64,000 nt of DNA from Hoylesella loescheii DSM 19665 = JCM 12249 = ATCC 15930 (GCF_000378085.1 NZ_KB899210.1:248001-312000), one strand, 5' to 3'; shown: positions 9,261 through 17,611, counted from the stretch's first letter. Notes: generated by a model from the letters alone, not told the origin. Made by a program: numbers and translations.

Positions 9261-9929
9261 TCAGTATTCGAAAGTGTAGAGGTTAAATATTGTGCCAATA
9301 AGAAATATCACCGAGAAGATGATAACCACGCTACCAATAATCTTGTTGATGAGTACAATGCCGCCACTGTCGAACTTTCCGCGCACCTTATCGATAAGCC
9401 AAGTTAGTCCAAACCACCACAGCAATGCCCCCAAAACGATACCCGTATATCCGCCAACCATGAGCCAAGGTCTGTTGGGAACAACAAAGGCAAACTGGGC
9501 AAAGGTGGCCATGAAGAGAAAGATGATAAGCGGATTGGAGAAGGTAACGAGAAAAGCCGTTATGCCATTGTGTATCAATGTGCCCTTGGCCTTACCGCTG
9601 AAATGCACCTTTTTGGTAGGATTAGACTTGAAACAGTAAATTCCAAAGAACATCAGCAGTATGCTGCCCAATATCTTAAGGGCAAAAAGTGTGCGCGGGG
9701 CAGTGATGAGGTCCATAATGAAACTCATGCCATAACCCGTAACTAAGGCATAAATCATATCGCTTACAGCCGCTCCTATGCCGGTAATGAAGCCATACCA
9801 TCTGCCCTTGTTCAGTGTTCGCTGTACGCAAAGCACCCCTACGGGACCCATGGGAGCAGAGGCAATAAGACCTATGAGTATTCCTTTGAATACGATGTCT
9901 ACAATATCTATATGAAAAGGTAAGGGCAT
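9261..9929 (-). CDS. LysE/RhtB-family amino-acid exporter
   Basis: A 222-residue polytopic membrane protein with about six hydrophobic segments. The first contains FKGILIGLIASAPMGPVGVLCVQRTL, the LysE signature with proline and glycine in the first helix. Members export amino acids or derivatives using the ion gradient; the substrate here is unknown. ATG at 9929 is preferred over an upstream TTG because MPLPFHIDIVDIVFKG leads straight into the first helix. The gene ends 83 bases before the DUF4924 gene. Confidence 0.87.
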   Translation of the reverse strand: MPLPFHIDIVDIVFKGILIGLIASAPMGPVGVLCVQRTLNKGRWYGFITGIGAAVSDMIYALVTGYGMSFIMDLITAPRTLFALKILGSILLMFFGIYCFKSNPTKKVHFSGKAKGTLIHNGITAFLVTFSNPLIIFLFMATFAQFAFVVPNRPWLMVGGYTGIVLGALLWWFGLTWLIDKVRGKFDSGGIVLINKIIGSVVIIFSVIFLIGTIFNLYTFEY

Positions 9930-9984
9930 AACGGGTGCAAAATTGCAAAAAATATGCGGATTGAGCAAATTTTCAACTTATAAG

Positions 9985-10015
9985 TTTGTGTTATTCCATA
10001 TTTTTCATAACTTTG
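9985..10015 (+). promoter_or_regulatory. Glucokinase promoter
   Basis: TTTG at 9985-9988, a 19-base spacer, then TAACTTTG at 10008-10015 match the Bacteroidota promoter consensus. A start near 10022 would leave an untranslated leader of about 130 bases before the ATG at 10153. Confidence 0.7.
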
Positions 10016-10152
10016 TCTACGCTTATTTTAAGGCCTTATTATGGGTCACGGGTCAAAAGGTGGCACAATCATGTCACAACTTAGGGTTAGCCTTTGAGGG
10101 CTATATTGGCACAAGCAAACAATTATTACTAAACTAAAAATAAAGACACAAC

Positions 10153-11133
10153 ATGAGTGTAATAGAAGAATTGAAACCATACGTGATTGGTTTAGACTTG
10201 GGTGGAACGAACTCTGTATTCGGTATTGTTGATAGCCGAGGCGAGATTAAGGCTACAACGGCCATTAAGACGCAAGCCTATACCAACGTGGAAGACTATG
10301 TTAAGGCTTCTCTCGACGCACTGCACGTTATCATTGAGCAAGTTGGCGGCATGGAAAATATCAAGGCAATGGGCATTGGAGCACCTAACGGCAACTACTA
10401 TAAAGGTACAATAGAGTTTGCTCCGAACTTGGCTTGGGGACATGATGGTGTAGTTCCACTTGCAGATATGTTTTCAAAAGGACTTGGTGGCATACCTGTG
10501 GCACTAACCAACGATGCGAATGCTGCCGCCATTGGTGAAATGATATACGGCGTTGCACGTGGTATGAAGAACTTTATCGTTATCACTTTGGGTACGGGCG
10601 TTGGTTCGGGCATCGTGATTAATGGACAAGTTGTGTATGGTAGCGACGGATTTGCAGGCGAATTGGGACACGTTATTGCCCAGAAAGAAGGCGGACGTAG
10701 CTGTGGATGTGGCCGTTTTGGCTGCTTGGAAACCTACTGCTCGGCAACAGGCGTGGCGCGTTCGGCACGCGAATTTTTGGAGAAAACAACGACTCCTTCT
10801 GTACTTCGCGAATTGAAACCCGAAGAAATCACGTCACTAGACGTGTCGCTTGCAGCCGCTAAGGGTGACAAGTTGGCTATCGACGTTTATGAGTTCACTG
10901 GCAAAATGCTTGGTGAGGCTTGTGCTGACTTCGCTGCTTTCTCATCACCAGAGGCATTTATCTTCTTTGGCGGACTGACAAAGGCAGGCGACTTGCTGAT
11001 GAAGCCACTTAAGAAAGCATACGATGAGAATGTGCTGAAGATTTTCAAAGACAAGGCAAAGTTCCTCATTAGTGGTCTTGAAGGTTCTTCGGCTGCGGTT
11101 CTTGGAGCAAGTGCCGTGGGATGGGAGTTGTAA
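10153..11133 (+). CDS. glk: ROK-family glucokinase
   Basis: A 326-residue cytoplasmic sugar kinase. The phosphate-binding motif GLDLGGTNSVFGIV is at residues 13-26. GTGVGSGIVINGQ is the second ATP motif, and GELGHVIAQ is followed by GRSCGCGRFGCLE, the CxCGxxGCxE zinc motif of ROK kinases. It phosphorylates glucose to glucose 6-phosphate, although some ROK kinases prefer N-acetylmannosamine or fructose. It is a single-gene unit with its own promoter and a strong terminator. Confidence 0.9.
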   Translation: MSVIEELKPYVIGLDLGGTNSVFGIVDSRGEIKATTAIKTQAYTNVEDYVKASLDALHVIIEQVGGMENIKAMGIGAPNGNYYKGTIEFAPNLAWGHDGVVPLADMFSKGLGGIPVALTNDANAAAIGEMIYGVARGMKNFIVITLGTGVGSGIVINGQVVYGSDGFAGELGHVIAQKEGGRSCGCGRFGCLETYCSATGVARSAREFLEKTTTPSVLRELKPEEITSLDVSLAAAKGDKLAIDVYEFTGKMLGEACADFAAFSSPEAFIFFGGLTKAGDLLMKPLKKAYDENVLKIFKDKAKFLISGLEGSSAAVLGASAVGWEL

Positions 11134-11162
11134 TAAGCCCCGTTCATAACAGATATAGAAAG

Positions 11163-11195
11163 GCGCCACGGAAACGATAACCGTGGCGCTTTTCG
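11163..11195 (+). terminator. Terminator after glucokinase
   Basis: GCGCCACGG (11163-11171) pairs with CCGTGGCGC (11181-11189), followed by TTTTCGTGTTTTTT. It is a standard intrinsic terminator about 30 bases after the stop codon. Confidence 0.9.
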
Positions 11196-11440
11196 TGTTT
11201 TTTGCTAGGACTGGGCTGACCTTTACCGCAATCCACATAAAAATACTTGCTTTCAAATCTCTACATATATTGCAATGAATAGATATACTTGGATGTGAAG
11301 AGCAAAAAGGTTTGGGTGTATTTACGTATGTTGGGCACTCCTTCTGTGTACAATGTGCAAATCCATTAAATACGTATAGCGTAGTGTTTTGAAAGTTCTG
11401 GAACATCACTTTTTCAACTTCTGCGTCTGTCTCACGTATT

Positions 11441-11557
11441 TGTACTGTTGTTATCAATTAGTTGGAACACTGTTCCATGTGATATGTAACATCATTCCAG
11501 TTGACAAGTAACGGTGTTCCACCATAGTGGTAAGAAAGCAGGAGCTATAAAAGCTGT
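11441..11557 (+). repeat. Period-22 dyad array, copy 1
   Basis: About four to five units of 22 bases start at 11441 (degenerate), 11463, 11485 and 11507; the next begins one base early at 11528. The clearest unit is TGGAACACTGTTCCA at 11463-11477, a perfect interrupted dyad. The array ends in GGAGCT-ATAAA-AGCT (about 11541-11555). It lies between the convergent ends of glucokinase and the lipoprotein gene. The rest of 11196-11713 holds no credible gene. Confidence 0.8.
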
Positions 11558-11713
11558 GTTTTTGGGTTCACCAAATGTCTTTTCAAAGTTTGTTTATTGG
11601 CCTTACTTCTGTTAATACCATCTTTATTGATGTTGGCAATTGGTGATGCTATAGCTAATATGCTTTATTGAATAGGGCTGATTATAACAAGGTCTAATCC
11701 ATTTGGTAAAGCT

Positions 11714-12424
11714 TTATTTCAACTCTTCGAATCTGCCTTCCGAGTTGATGTGATAGTATCTTACACGATGCTTTATCTTCCCTTTTTCTCGTTTTTCCCC
11801 CTTTAAACACACGATATGGTTTGGAAGTATTTGAAAATTAATCCTACTGTAATCAGCGGTTTCTTCGCTTTCTGCTCCCCAATCATCCCATACGTAATGA
11901 ATGCACAATTTCTGAGTCTTGCCATTTATAACCCCTTTGTCTGATATGCACATTTCCCAGCATTCGGTGTCGCCATATTCAAAGCGTATTATAAACACAT
12001 CGAGCCCTTGATGGCTAGGCAATGGATATATCCCATTCCCGCACGAATTTATGTAATCCTTGAATGGCATATTTTTACCATCGATAATAATGGTTTTTAC
12101 TTTATCCGTGGTTTCTTCTAGTTTTCCTTCTAGCAAAGAATTTTCATCGAGTATTATTTTAGTTGTGTCAATCTTCAGTTTATTCATGTCAACGTCCTTC
12201 CCTTTAAAGAAATCGTCGTTATTTATTTCTGCATCTGGCGTGGAATTTTCGTCGTTGAAATCGTCACTTTTGTCAATCGTATAGGCCTGATTTGTTTCTT
12301 TGGATTGCTTAGTTGCTTTTTCGGCGTTTGCAATAGCATTGGAGTGTTGTGGGTTTCCATGTTTACAGCTATATGTGGCATTGAGAAATGCCAATAATAG
12401 TAATAGCGATGGTATCTTTCTCAT
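11714..12424 (-). CDS. Hypothetical lipoprotein with acidic linker
   Basis: 236 residues. The N-terminus (MRKIPSLLLLLAFLNATYSC) is a lipoprotein signal peptide with the lipobox cysteine at residue 20. The next ~90 residues are rich in Asp, Asn, Glu and Lys and are probably disordered. A compact C-terminal domain follows, with INSCGNGIYPLPSHQGLDV and many aromatic residues. I do not recognise the family. It should be anchored to the envelope, facing the periplasm or the cell surface. It stands alone between a period-22 array and a hairpin, so context gives no function. Confidence 0.75.
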   Translation of the reverse strand: MRKIPSLLLLLAFLNATYSCKHGNPQHSNAIANAEKATKQSKETNQAYTIDKSDDFNDENSTPDAEINNDDFFKGKDVDMNKLKIDTTKIILDENSLLEGKLEETTDKVKTIIIDGKNMPFKDYINSCGNGIYPLPSHQGLDVFIIRFEYGDTECWEMCISDKGVINGKTQKLCIHYVWDDWGAESEETADYSRINFQILPNHIVCLKGEKREKGKIKHRVRYYHINSEGRFEELK

Positions 12425-12471
12425 AAGTGTTACTTGGTTTTGTTATTGACTGTCAATGAGGATATTAAGGC

Positions 12472-12509
12472 AGAAACCCCACTGAAAGATACGTTTCAAT
12501 GGGGTTTCT
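12472..12509. terminator. Hairpin between secG and the lipoprotein gene
   Basis: AGAAACCCCACTGAAA (12472-12487) pairs with TTTCAATGGGGTTTCT (12494-12509) with one mismatch. The downstream T-run is better on the plus strand (TTTATTGTTTTA), yet both neighbours are on the minus strand. It may still end secG transcripts or shield against antisense transcription. Nothing else is seen between 12425 and 12690. Confidence 0.5.
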
Positions 12510-12690
12510 TTATTGTTTTAGAAAAGTTCGTATTGCCTTTCCACTTCGCTAAAAGCTCCGTGCTAGCGATTTCAAATTTTCGCCATGGCAATGTCTAAAC
12601 ATGCATGCCATTGTACATTTGGCTTAACGAAAACTTCCCTAATGACTGGCACAACAATGTTATGGATGAACATGTTGCAATCGTTTTCTA

Positions 12691-13062
12691 CTATTTCTTT
12701 ACCGGAGCATTTGCAGGAGCGGGCGTGCTAGGAGTGGCAGTACCTTGCGATCCTGCACCAAAGCCTGGCGTGGTGTTGGGGTTTGTGGTCTGTGTTTCTG
12801 TTGCTGCGTTTTCAAGAACACTTGTGTCGGTAACCGATTTAGGTGCCACGTATGCGCATACAACGCTAAATACAACCATGGCAATAGCTAATCCCCATGT
12901 GGCTTTCTCAACAACGTCGGTAGTTTTGCGTACACCCATGATAGAGTTTGACGAAGAGAATTGCGACGAAAGGCCTCCACCTTTCGACTCTTGAATGAGT
13001 ACGATGGCAATCATCAGCAAGGCTGCGATGACGATAAGTACTACAAAAAGACTGTAAATCAT
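12691..13062 (-). CDS. secG: Preprotein translocase subunit SecG
   Basis: 123 residues with two transmembrane helices (residues 2-23 and about 53-72) around a loop containing QESKGGGLSSQFSSSNSIMG, the SecG signature. The C-terminus is a low-complexity tail rich in Pro, Thr and Ala (TPSTPAPANAPVKK), common in Bacteroidota. SecG assists SecYE in export. Its ATG overlaps the stop of the preceding gene (ATGA), showing translational coupling. It is the last gene of the sigma-54 regulator-lptE-TPR-secG operon. Confidence 0.93.
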   Translation of the reverse strand: MIYSLFVVLIVIAALLMIAIVLIQESKGGGLSSQFSSSNSIMGVRKTTDVVEKATWGLAIAMVVFSVVCAYVAPKSVTDTSVLENAATETQTTNPNTTPGFGAGSQGTATPSTPAPANAPVKK

Positions 13063-13826
13063 TTTTCTATTTGTTTTTTGTTATTTATTATCAATTTCTC
13101 TAAGAAACGTATTTGGTCTGCAAAGTAAACATTTTTTTTTGGATAATTCAAATTTAGTTGCCTAATAATTTCAAGCGCTTTCTCAAATTTTCCTTGTCTA
13201 ATGTATATCTTTGCCAATGTTTCCGTGAAGTATCCATCCGTTCCTTGAGCTGTCTCGGCTGTCGTGTTGTCTTCAACAACGGGCATAAATTCGGGGTCGT
13301 CTTTCAGTTGAATCTTTCCCCCTTCATTATAAATGAAGTTGTCTATAAGCATTTGGCCCTTCAATTGTGGGGCTTCTTGTGGCTCTATATGTTCTTCCGA
13401 CTCAATCTCGAGCAAATAAGATACATAGTCAATCGCTGCATCAGCCGGTGTGGGTTTGCGATGGCTTTTCTGCGTTTCCTGTTCGGTATCGGTCGGTAAC
13501 GACTCTAAGAAGTTGTCGATAAGTGATATTGTTCGACTCTCGTTACCATCCGTTTGCTCTTGTCGCTTTGCTCGACGATCTTCTGTCTTTAGCTTATAGT
13601 GAGAGGCTTCAATCATATCGAATACCACATTGCGGTTGGTGAGATAGACTGAGGCTCGCTTCAACTCCTCATCAAAGGTAGGATCGTGCAGTATATATAG
13701 GTTTTGCAGCATCATCAACCTAGCTGGTTGATAATACGGATGGAGCGCAACAATGCTGCGGAGATCGTAAAGCGTCTCCTTGTCTAGTAGTTCGGGGTGA
13801 TTGATAAGTTGCGTTAAATTCATCAT
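13059..13826 (-). CDS. TPR-like protein of the lptE-secG operon
   Basis: About 255 residues, no signal peptide, mostly helical. The C-terminal part (GYFTETLAKIYIRQGKFEKAL then EIIRQLNLNYPKKNVYFADQ) reads as a single tetratricopeptide-like unit. The N-terminus has LRSIVALHPYYQPARLMMLQ, another helical pair. It is conserved upstream of secG in Bacteroidota as far as I recall, but its role is unknown. The start is uncertain: ATG codons at 13826 and 13823 are likelier than the TTG at 13856 that overlaps the lptE end. It shares ATGA with secG. Confidence 0.75.
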   Translation of the reverse strand: MMNLTQLINHPELLDKETLYDLRSIVALHPYYQPARLMMLQNLYILHDPTFDEELKRASVYLTNRNVVFDMIEASHYKLKTEDRRAKRQEQTDGNESRTISLIDNFLESLPTDTEQETQKSHRKPTPADAAIDYVSYLLEIESEEHIEPQEAPQLKGQMLIDNFIYNEGGKIQLKDDPEFMPVVEDNTTAETAQGTDGYFTETLAKIYIRQGKFEKALEIIRQLNLNYPKKNVYFADQIRFLEKLIINNKKQIEK

Positions 13827-13849
13827 CTGTGTAGTTAGTTCCACGGCTT

Positions 13850-14371
13850 TTACCAATTAGCCACGGTGGCATTGAATATTTGGTCTGTCAAATCTTTTAC
13901 CATTTCCCTCACCAATCGTTCTTGAACGGCACTCAAAGGTAAGGTTGTTTCGTAGGTTGCGCTAGCCGTGAACTGGCGTTCGAAGTCTTCCTTGTGGTTC
14001 TTTGTATTGGTGAAGCGCACGTTAACCGTAATGGATAGTTCCGTTTGTGCCGAATAACCTTCACTCGACACCGACTTATTGCGCTGTGAATATTGCAATA
14101 TCTCGCCGTCTATGCGTAGATCGCCATTTCGTTTTACTTGCGTTAGGCGGGTATGATTGGCGAAAATGTCCTTCAACTGGTTGTTGAACATGGGTGCCAT
14201 AGGTCCCCATACGTAACTACTTCTGTTGGGAAACTCGGCAATCTGAATGGTTTTCGTTTTGCTGTAATCGATGCTGGCTCCGTTGAACTTATACGAAACG
14301 GAGCATGCCCACAGCACGCAAGTGCCGAGTATGAGGGTTATTGCCAGCCTATTTACTGCTTTCCAATCCAT
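13850..14371 (-). CDS. lptE: LptE-family outer-membrane assembly lipoprotein
   Basis: 173 residues with a lipoprotein signal (cysteine in LWACSVSYKFNG at about residue 23) and the Bacteroidota LptE pattern: YSFNGASI-like start, then FPNRSSYVWGPMAPMFNNQLKD, then a beta-rich middle. LptE partners LptD to place lipopolysaccharide in the outer leaflet. The ATG overlaps the end of the upstream regulator gene by 23 bases, so it is part of that transcript. LptD is not in the window. Confidence 0.87.
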   Translation of the reverse strand: MDWKAVNRLAITLILGTCVLWACSVSYKFNGASIDYSKTKTIQIAEFPNRSSYVWGPMAPMFNNQLKDIFANHTRLTQVKRNGDLRIDGEILQYSQRNKSVSSEGYSAQTELSITVNVRFTNTKNHKEDFERQFTASATYETTLPLSAVQERLVREMVKDLTDQIFNATVANW

Positions 14372-15611
14372 ACTGCTTTATTCTCCTATACAATGTGCGG
14401 TCTGATATACCAAGCTCAATGGCAGCTTTCTTCCTGTTTCCCGCATTTCTTTCCAAGGCCTTTTCCACCATCTGTCGTCCTAAATCGTTTAGGTTCAGAC
14501 TTTCGTTGTCTGCCTCGTTTATTTCTTCAGCCTCAACAAACCCATTCGAGATGGGTGCTTGTTGCACTGGCTGAATGGATGCTAGGGTGGGGGGAGTGTC
14601 GTAATTCTTCGTGTTTAAGGCAGCGATAGACGATGAGTATCCAGGCAATTCTGTACCCATGGGAACACTGTCGTCCAATCGTTTTCTTAGTCCCGATACT
14701 TCTCTGCGTAAGTCGCTCACGTTGCCACGAAGCTCGTAGAGAATCTTATAAAGTAGTTCGCGTTCGCTTTCATACGAATGTGAGCCTCCCGAAGATACAG
14801 GAGCAAGCTGTGTGCTCTCTGGGTCTTGTGGGATGAACTTCTGCAAGTGAACTGCGTCTATCTCGCGTTCACGACTTAAAATCGATATTTGCTCGGTAAT
14901 ATTTTTAAGCTGACGCACATTCCCTGGCCATTTATATTTCAGCATCAAGGCCTTAGCGTCTTCTGTTAAAGATATTCTGGGTAGCTTATATTTCTCTGCC
15001 ATCTGCATCGCAAACAAGCGGAAAAGCAGAATAATGTCGTTTCCGCGGTCGCGTAAAGGTGGCATTTGTATGGGGATGGTGTTCAAACGATAGAACAAGT
15101 CTTCCCTAAATCGCCCCTCGCTGATGGCTTTTCGCATGTTCACATTGGTTGCGGCAACGATGCGCACGTTGGTTTTCATGATGCGTTGACCACCAACCCT
15201 GATGTATTCGCCCGTTTCGAGCACACGGAGAAGTCTCGCCTGCGTGGCCATAGGCAACTCACCCACCTCGTCGAGGAATATCGTACCGTTGTTGGCGACG
15301 CCAAAATAGCCTTCGCTTTCACCGATAGCACCCGTAAACGAGCCTTTTTCGTGACCGAATAGTTCACTGTCGATGGTGCCTTCGGGTATCGAACCGCAGT
15401 TAATCGCAAAATATTTCTCGCGTCTTCTAGGTGAGTTGTCGTGAATAACACGGGGAATTATCTCCTTTCCAACACCGCTTTCGCCTATGATTAGTACCGA
15501 CAAATCTGTTGGCGCAACCTGCATGGCAACGTCTAAGGCATGGTTCAAGGCGTCGCAGTTGCCCACGATGTTGTACCGTTGTTTTATCTTTTGTAGTTCC
15601 GTCGTATTCAT
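14349..15611 (-). CDS. Sigma-54-dependent activator without sensor domain
   Basis: 420 residues. The AAA+ activator domain begins almost at once: Walker A GESGVGKE at 43-50, the sigma-54 contact loop as GSFTGA at 90-95 (normally GAFTGA), Walker B IFLDEVGELP at about 111-120. After a linker with LRGNVSDLRREVSGLRKRLD (short coiled coil) comes a Fis-type HTH at about 380-417 (NRKKAAIELGISDRTLYRRI). There is no receiver or GAF/PAS domain, so it is built like PspF and must be controlled by another protein or by its level. It heads the envelope operon with lptE and secG. Confidence 0.92.
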   Translation of the reverse strand: MNTTELQKIKQRYNIVGNCDALNHALDVAMQVAPTDLSVLIIGESGVGKEIIPRVIHDNSPRRREKYFAINCGSIPEGTIDSELFGHEKGSFTGAIGESEGYFGVANNGTIFLDEVGELPMATQARLLRVLETGEYIRVGGQRIMKTNVRIVAATNVNMRKAISEGRFREDLFYRLNTIPIQMPPLRDRGNDIILLFRLFAMQMAEKYKLPRISLTEDAKALMLKYKWPGNVRQLKNITEQISILSREREIDAVHLQKFIPQDPESTQLAPVSSGGSHSYESERELLYKILYELRGNVSDLRREVSGLRKRLDDSVPMGTELPGYSSSIAALNTKNYDTPPTLASIQPVQQAPISNGFVEAEEINEADNESLNLNDLGRQMVEKALERNAGNRKKAAIELGISDRTLYRRIKQYGLESSK

Positions 15612-15619
15612 AGGAGCAA

Positions 15620-15627
15620 CAAAGTTA
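15620..15627 (-). promoter_or_regulatory. Putative -7 box upstream of the sigma-54 activator
   Basis: TAACTTTG on the minus strand lies 9 bases upstream of the ATG, consistent with a -7 element and a very short leader. No clear -33 element was found, so this is tentative. Confidence 0.4.
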
Positions 15628-15682
15628 CAAAAAAATAGCCGAAGAAAGGGCAGAAATATGGAAGATTAACGAATTTCGGCAT

Positions 15683-15825
15683 TAATGATTTAAGTTTTGT
15701 GCCTGTGATTTTTTCTGCTTTTGCTCTCATAAAACCTTCAAAGGTCTTCAAGTGTCTATGAGTCTGTGAACATTCATTTAGATTCTATAATCGTTAAAAC
15801 GCACGAAATCAGGCTGATAAGGATT
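15683..15825 (+). repeat. Direct repeat A, copy 1
   Basis: A ~143-base block, recognisable by TTTAAGTTTTGTGCCT, TCTTCAAGTGTCTATG, GAACATTCATTT and ATAATCGTTAAAACGCACG, recurs in the same orientation at 16412-16550. It is non-coding. It directly abuts the ~390-base repeat that follows. Confidence 0.8.
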
Positions 15826-15830
15826 TGGGT

Positions 15831-16222
15831 GAGTTTGGGATAATACACAATAGTTATGCCTGCTACCACATAACACTAGTTGGCGGAATAATCATTTCTT
15901 TACTTGGCCTTTCTTGTTAAAATGGCATGGTATCTTATCCCCGAACTCGCCAATCAACCTTTCCGTCGTTCGCATTTTCATAGTACAGAAAATGCGCTTG
16001 CTAAGCTCTGATTATGCATTATTACATTAATCGCCGCGTTAAATGTATTTTGGACCGCTGTTCCAGTTTATCTGGAATGCTGTTCCAGTTGATTTGGACT
16101 CCTGTTCCAACTTAGCTGGAACAGGGGTCCAACTTAACTGTAACAAGGTGGGAGCTTTAAAAGCTCACTACAAGAGCTTATAGGGTGGGGTATGAAAGAT
16201 GAGGTTTGGAGCTAGGAAGGGG
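15831..16222 (+). repeat. ~390-base intergenic repeat, copy 1
   Basis: This stretch is collinear with 40584-40973 over nearly equal length. Shared blocks are CACTAGTTGGCG, CGAACTCGCCAATCAACC, CGTCGTTCGCATTTTCATAG, CGTTAAATGTATTTTGGAC, the whole period-22 array, and a tail ending in TAGGAAGGG. No conserved reading frame runs through both copies, so it is non-coding. There is no transposase; it behaves like a small dispersed element or a conserved cis-element. Confidence 0.85.
16051..16168 (+). repeat. Period-22 dyad array, copy 2
   Basis: Five units start exactly at 16051, 16073, 16095, 16117 and 16139. Each unit is TGGAAC-like, N3, GTTCCA-like, then a 7-base linker that tends to NNTNANN, itself symmetrical. 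The array ends in a perfect hairpin GAGCTTT-A-AAAGCTC at 16152-16166. It is embedded in the ~390-base repeat. Confidence 0.9.
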
Positions 16223-16323
16223 TGTTGGTGGTGGGGATAGACTGTGGAACGAACCGCCTAGATAGTGCTAAGCTAGTATCATGCGTTATGTGAATTCGGA
16301 ATAATATACGATGCTTTCTTGAG

Positions 16324-16408
16324 CAAGATTAGAAAGATAACGAATGATTATCTCACCAACTAGCGCCACGCGGTAATTGTTATAACGATTGTGTTTTATC
16401 CCGAACTC
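16324..16408 (-). repeat. Inverted partial copy of the ~390-base repeat start
   Basis: Read on the minus strand from 16408, this begins GAGTTCGGGATAAAACACAA and passes through CGCTAGTTGGTGAG to TCTTTCTAATCTTG. It thereby copies the first ~85 bases of the element at 15831 and 40584. With 15831-15915 it forms a long inverted repeat flanking the period-22 array. Confidence 0.8.
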
Positions 16409-16411
16409 CCA

Positions 16412-16550
16412 TAATGCTTTAAGTTTTTGCGCCTATGAGTTTGTAAGCTTTTGGGTTCTTGAAGCCTGCATATCTTCAAGTGTCTATATGCTCGGAACAT
16501 TCATTTCGGGTTTATAATCGTTAAACGCACGAAATCAAGCTGATAAGAAG
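16412..16550 (+). repeat. Direct repeat A, copy 2
   Basis: Same orientation and order of blocks as 15683-15825, including TCTTCAAGTGTCTATA, GGAACATTCATTTCGG and ATAATCGTTAAACGCACG. It lies directly beside the inverted partial repeat and ends 24 bases before the flippase gene stop. Confidence 0.8.
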
Positions 16551-16573
16551 TTGCAATAACTTTGCGAATAGAC

Positions 16574-17605
16574 CTATTGGGGAAGGTCGGCATTGGGCGT
16601 TGAACGGTCGAACTTAATTAAAAGAAGTCCTAAACCCGTAAATATCAATTCCCTTATACGCACAATTAACGCAACAAATATACCTGAACTGGATGCAATT
16701 CCTAGACCTGAAGCCGACATAAGGAAGCCTCCCTCGCGTCCACCTAGCTGCAATGGAATGAAGAAAAGCAGGTTGGCAAAAAGGCTGGTGAAGGCTAATA
16801 TCAATATGCACTGTATGTAGTTGACATCGGGCATGATAACTAAGAGGATAAAATAAATCTCTAATGCTGAGAGGATACGACAACTTAGTTCCAGCAAAAC
16901 GGCTGTAACGAAAGTGGTACGATTCTGTTTGTGTAGGGCGGAAATCTGTTGGTCTATGGTGTCTAGCTGTGTTTTGTTCTTCTCGATGAATGATAAAGCC
17001 CAGCGTTTAACGAATGGAATGTGGCTAAGTAGCCGCATTGCCCTGAACGCAAGCCCTTTGCGGTAGCCTATCATAAAGAACCAAAGCCCCAAAAAGCAAA
17101 ATATGCCACTGGCCAAAACAATGATGAGATGTCCCAAAGTTAGTGGTTGGGTAAAGAAAAACAAAGCGATGGAGACAAGCCAGAACCAAAAATGGCTGAA
17201 AATGTGCGTCATGGCGTAGAGTATAACCGAAGAGGAAGCTCGCTCGGTACCAATCTTTGGGGCAAGCGACATAATGCGATAGGGTTCTCCCCCCATAAGT
17301 CCGCCAGGCGTGGCGTAGTTTAATGCGAAGCCCGAAACAGTTACTTTGTACAGCCACCAGAAGTTAATGCGTTTGCCGTTTGTCGTTGAATTTGTCGTTT
17401 CTTGTCCTTGTCCAGCCTTGATAATGATATACCATGCCGAGGTGTTGAGCGTATAAAGCGCCATCCAAAGCGCCAAAACGGCAAAGAACCAATAGCCCGT
17501 GTGTTGCAAGCCACGCCATACTTCGGCGAAATCTAGTTGCGTAACCATAATGCCGAGCAACACTAGGCCGAAGATGAAAAAGCCATTTTGATATTTCTTC
17601 TTCAT
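16574..17605 (-). CDS. Lysylphosphatidylglycerol synthase/flippase-like membrane protein (UPF0104)
   Basis: 343 residues with about eight hydrophobic helices. It has the pattern of the UPF0104/AglD/MprF transmembrane domain: an early [19 protein letters not shown], then [16 protein letters not shown] and [16 protein letters not shown]. It lacks the MprF synthase domain, so a lipid-linked flippase role is likelier than lysyl-lipid synthesis; the substrate is unknown. It is third in rlmN-pdxA-flippase, only 6 bases after pdxA, so it is probably co-transcribed without a shared pathway being evident. Confidence 0.85.
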   Translation of the reverse strand: MKKKYQNGFFIFGLVLLGIMVTQLDFAEVWRGLQHTGYWFFAVLALWMALYTLNTSAWYIIIKAGQGQETTNSTTNGKRINFWWLYKVTVSGFALNYATPGGLMGGEPYRIMSLAPKIGTERASSSVILYAMTHIFSHFWFWLVSIALFFFTQPLTLGHLIIVLASGIFCFLGLWFFMIGYRKGLAFRAMRLLSHIPFVKRWALSFIEKNKTQLDTIDQQISALHKQNRTTFVTAVLLELSCRILSALEIYFILLVIMPDVNYIQCILILAFTSLFANLLFFIPLQLGGREGGFLMSASGLGIASSSGIFVALIVRIRELIFTGLGLLLIKFDRSTPNADLPQ

Positions 17606-17611
17606 CTCTTG

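Noticed and set aside
10945..11457. Open frame of 170 residues on the minus strand opposite the end of glucokinase
   Set aside because: It runs antisense through the glucokinase gene, its terminator and the period-22 array, and its composition is not protein-like.
16051..16168. Period-22 arrays as a CRISPR array
   Set aside because: Units are interrupted dyads with a 3-base and a 7-base gap. There are no unique spacers of 25-40 bases and no cas genes.
15683..16550. Repeat nest as an insertion sequence
   Set aside because: No transposase frame is present and the flanking direct repeats are ~140 bases, far longer than target duplications.
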